This document shows positions 6,036 through 6,703 of a stretch of DNA of 6,703 nucleotides, one piece after another (positions within the stretch are counted from its first letter, which is position 1; every line of letters starts with the position of its first letter). Position numbers and translations under genes: made by a program. The DNA is from Rhizobiaceae bacterium (GTDB lineage: Bacteria; Pseudomonadota; Alphaproteobacteria; Rhizobiales; Rhizobiaceae). The notes below the pieces were generated by a model that was not told the DNA's origin, did no database searches, and saw only the letters and a program-made list of their open reading frames with translations. The stretch covers positions 1 through 6,703 of the forward strand of contig SCRB01000181.1 of assembly GCA_004299545.1 (NCBI GenBank), in the 5' to 3' direction.

Positions 6036-6703
6036 TTACTCCGTCGCCTCGCCGCCGCGCCCCGGCCAGCGCTGGTTGACGCCGATCGAGAGCAGGATGA
6101 TGCCGCCGAGCAGGACGCCGCCCCAGAAAGGCTGGATGTGCATCAAGACGACGCCGTCATTGACGAGCCCGACGATCAGCGTGCCGAGCAGCGTGCCGAG
6201 GATCGTGCCGCGCCCGCCGCTGAGTTCCGTGCCGCCCAGCACTACCGCCGCTATGACGGCGAGTTCGAAGCCCGTACCGGTCGAGGTCTGCACCAGCGGG
6301 CTTTGGCCAAGCGTCAGGAGAGCGGCGATGCCGGTGAACATGCCGAGCAGCGTATAGGCATAGAGCTTGATCCTGGCGACGGGGACGCCGGCAAGCCGCG
6401 CGGCTTCCTCGTTGTTCCCGATCGCGTAGATGTGCCGCCCGAGCCGGAAGGAACGAAGGAAGAAGGCGAAGACGGCCATCAGCACCAGCGCCATGACACT
6501 CGCGACCGGAAGGAACCAGAGACGGTCGGAAATGAAGATCACCGTCAGCTCCGGCGGTATCATGGTGATCCAGCTGGCACCGAGCACGAGGAAGACGCAC
6601 ATGCGGAAGATGCTCAGCGTGCCGAGCGTGGCGACGACAGGCGGCACGCGGCCGCCGATGATGATCGCGGCATTGACGAGCCCGAACGCGGCGCCGATCA
6701 GGC
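6036..6703 (-). CDS. rhaP: Sugar ABC transporter permease, RhaP-like (5' end outside window)
   Basis: The C-terminal 221 residues of a second BPD_transp_2/CUT2 permease; the open frame reaches the right edge without a credible start. A GTG at 6647 is in frame, but upstream codons (6648-6701) read LIGAAFGLVNAAIIIGG with the next residue R, the normal family sequence before PPVVATLGTL. The gene therefore continues beyond the window, and about 100 residues are missing. Visible elements are the ATLGTL segment, the ATPase-facing loop AARLAGVPVARIKLY, VVLGGTELSGGRG, and several hydrophobic helices. It would form a heterodimeric channel with the RhaQ-like protein encoded 3 nt downstream. ATPase and binding-protein genes and the operon promoter are expected past the right edge. 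The name rhaP is by context and gene order. Confidence 0.83.
   Translation of the reverse strand, partial: LIGAAFGLVNAAIIIGGRVPPVVATLGTLSIFRMCVFLVLGASWITMIPPELTVIFISDRLWFLPVASVMALVLMAVFAFFLRSFRLGRHIYAIGNNEEAARLAGVPVARIKLYAYTLLGMFTGIAALLTLGQSPLVQTSTGTGFELAVIAAVVLGGTELSGGRGTILGTLLGTLIVGLVNDGVVLMHIQPFWGGVLLGGIILLSIGVNQRWPGRGGEATE

Overview
The window is a GC-rich (roughly 60-65 % by eye), densely coding piece of chromosome or large replicon from an alphaproteobacterium, most likely a member of the Rhizobiales/Hyphomicrobiales. The inference rests on codon usage, AGGG/GGAG-type ribosome sites, and above all on the gene set: a fused rhamnulose-phosphate aldolase/short-chain dehydrogenase, a 430-residue rhamnose isomerase of the Pseudomonas stutzeri type, an FGGY-family kinase and a CUT2-type sugar ABC transporter. 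This is the L-rhamnose catabolic set known from Rhizobium leguminosarum and relatives.

Layout. Positions 1-49 hold no gene that I can see. A sugar kinase (rhaK-like) is on the minus strand at 50-1429. A 115-bp divergent intergenic region (1430-1544) separates it from a plus-strand pair, rhaD (1545-3644) and rhaI (3658-4950), which are 13 nt apart and surely co-transcribed. An 80-bp gap (4951-5030) follows and contains a possible 16-codon ORF with a good ribosome site. Then come two minus-strand ABC permeases converging on rhaI: one complete (5031-6032, rhaQ-like) and one running off the right edge (6036-6703, rhaP-like). They are separated by 3 nt.

How it works together (family knowledge plus inference). 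The permeases, with an ATPase and a periplasmic binding protein presumably encoded beyond the right edge, import L-rhamnose. RhaI isomerises it to L-rhamnulose and the kinase makes L-rhamnulose-1-phosphate. The N-terminal half of RhaD cleaves this to dihydroxyacetone phosphate and L-lactaldehyde. The C-terminal dehydrogenase half of RhaD probably oxidises the lactaldehyde to L-lactate.

The main departures from the textbook rhizobial locus are the arrangement and the control region. In R. leguminosarum the kinase is the last gene of the transporter operon (rhaRSTPQUK). Here it is detached and divergent from rhaDI, and no rhaU or kinase follows the permeases. The divergent control region carries three related, AT-rich half-sites spaced close to whole helical turns. 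I found no RNA gene, insertion sequence, CRISPR array or clearly novel system in the window.
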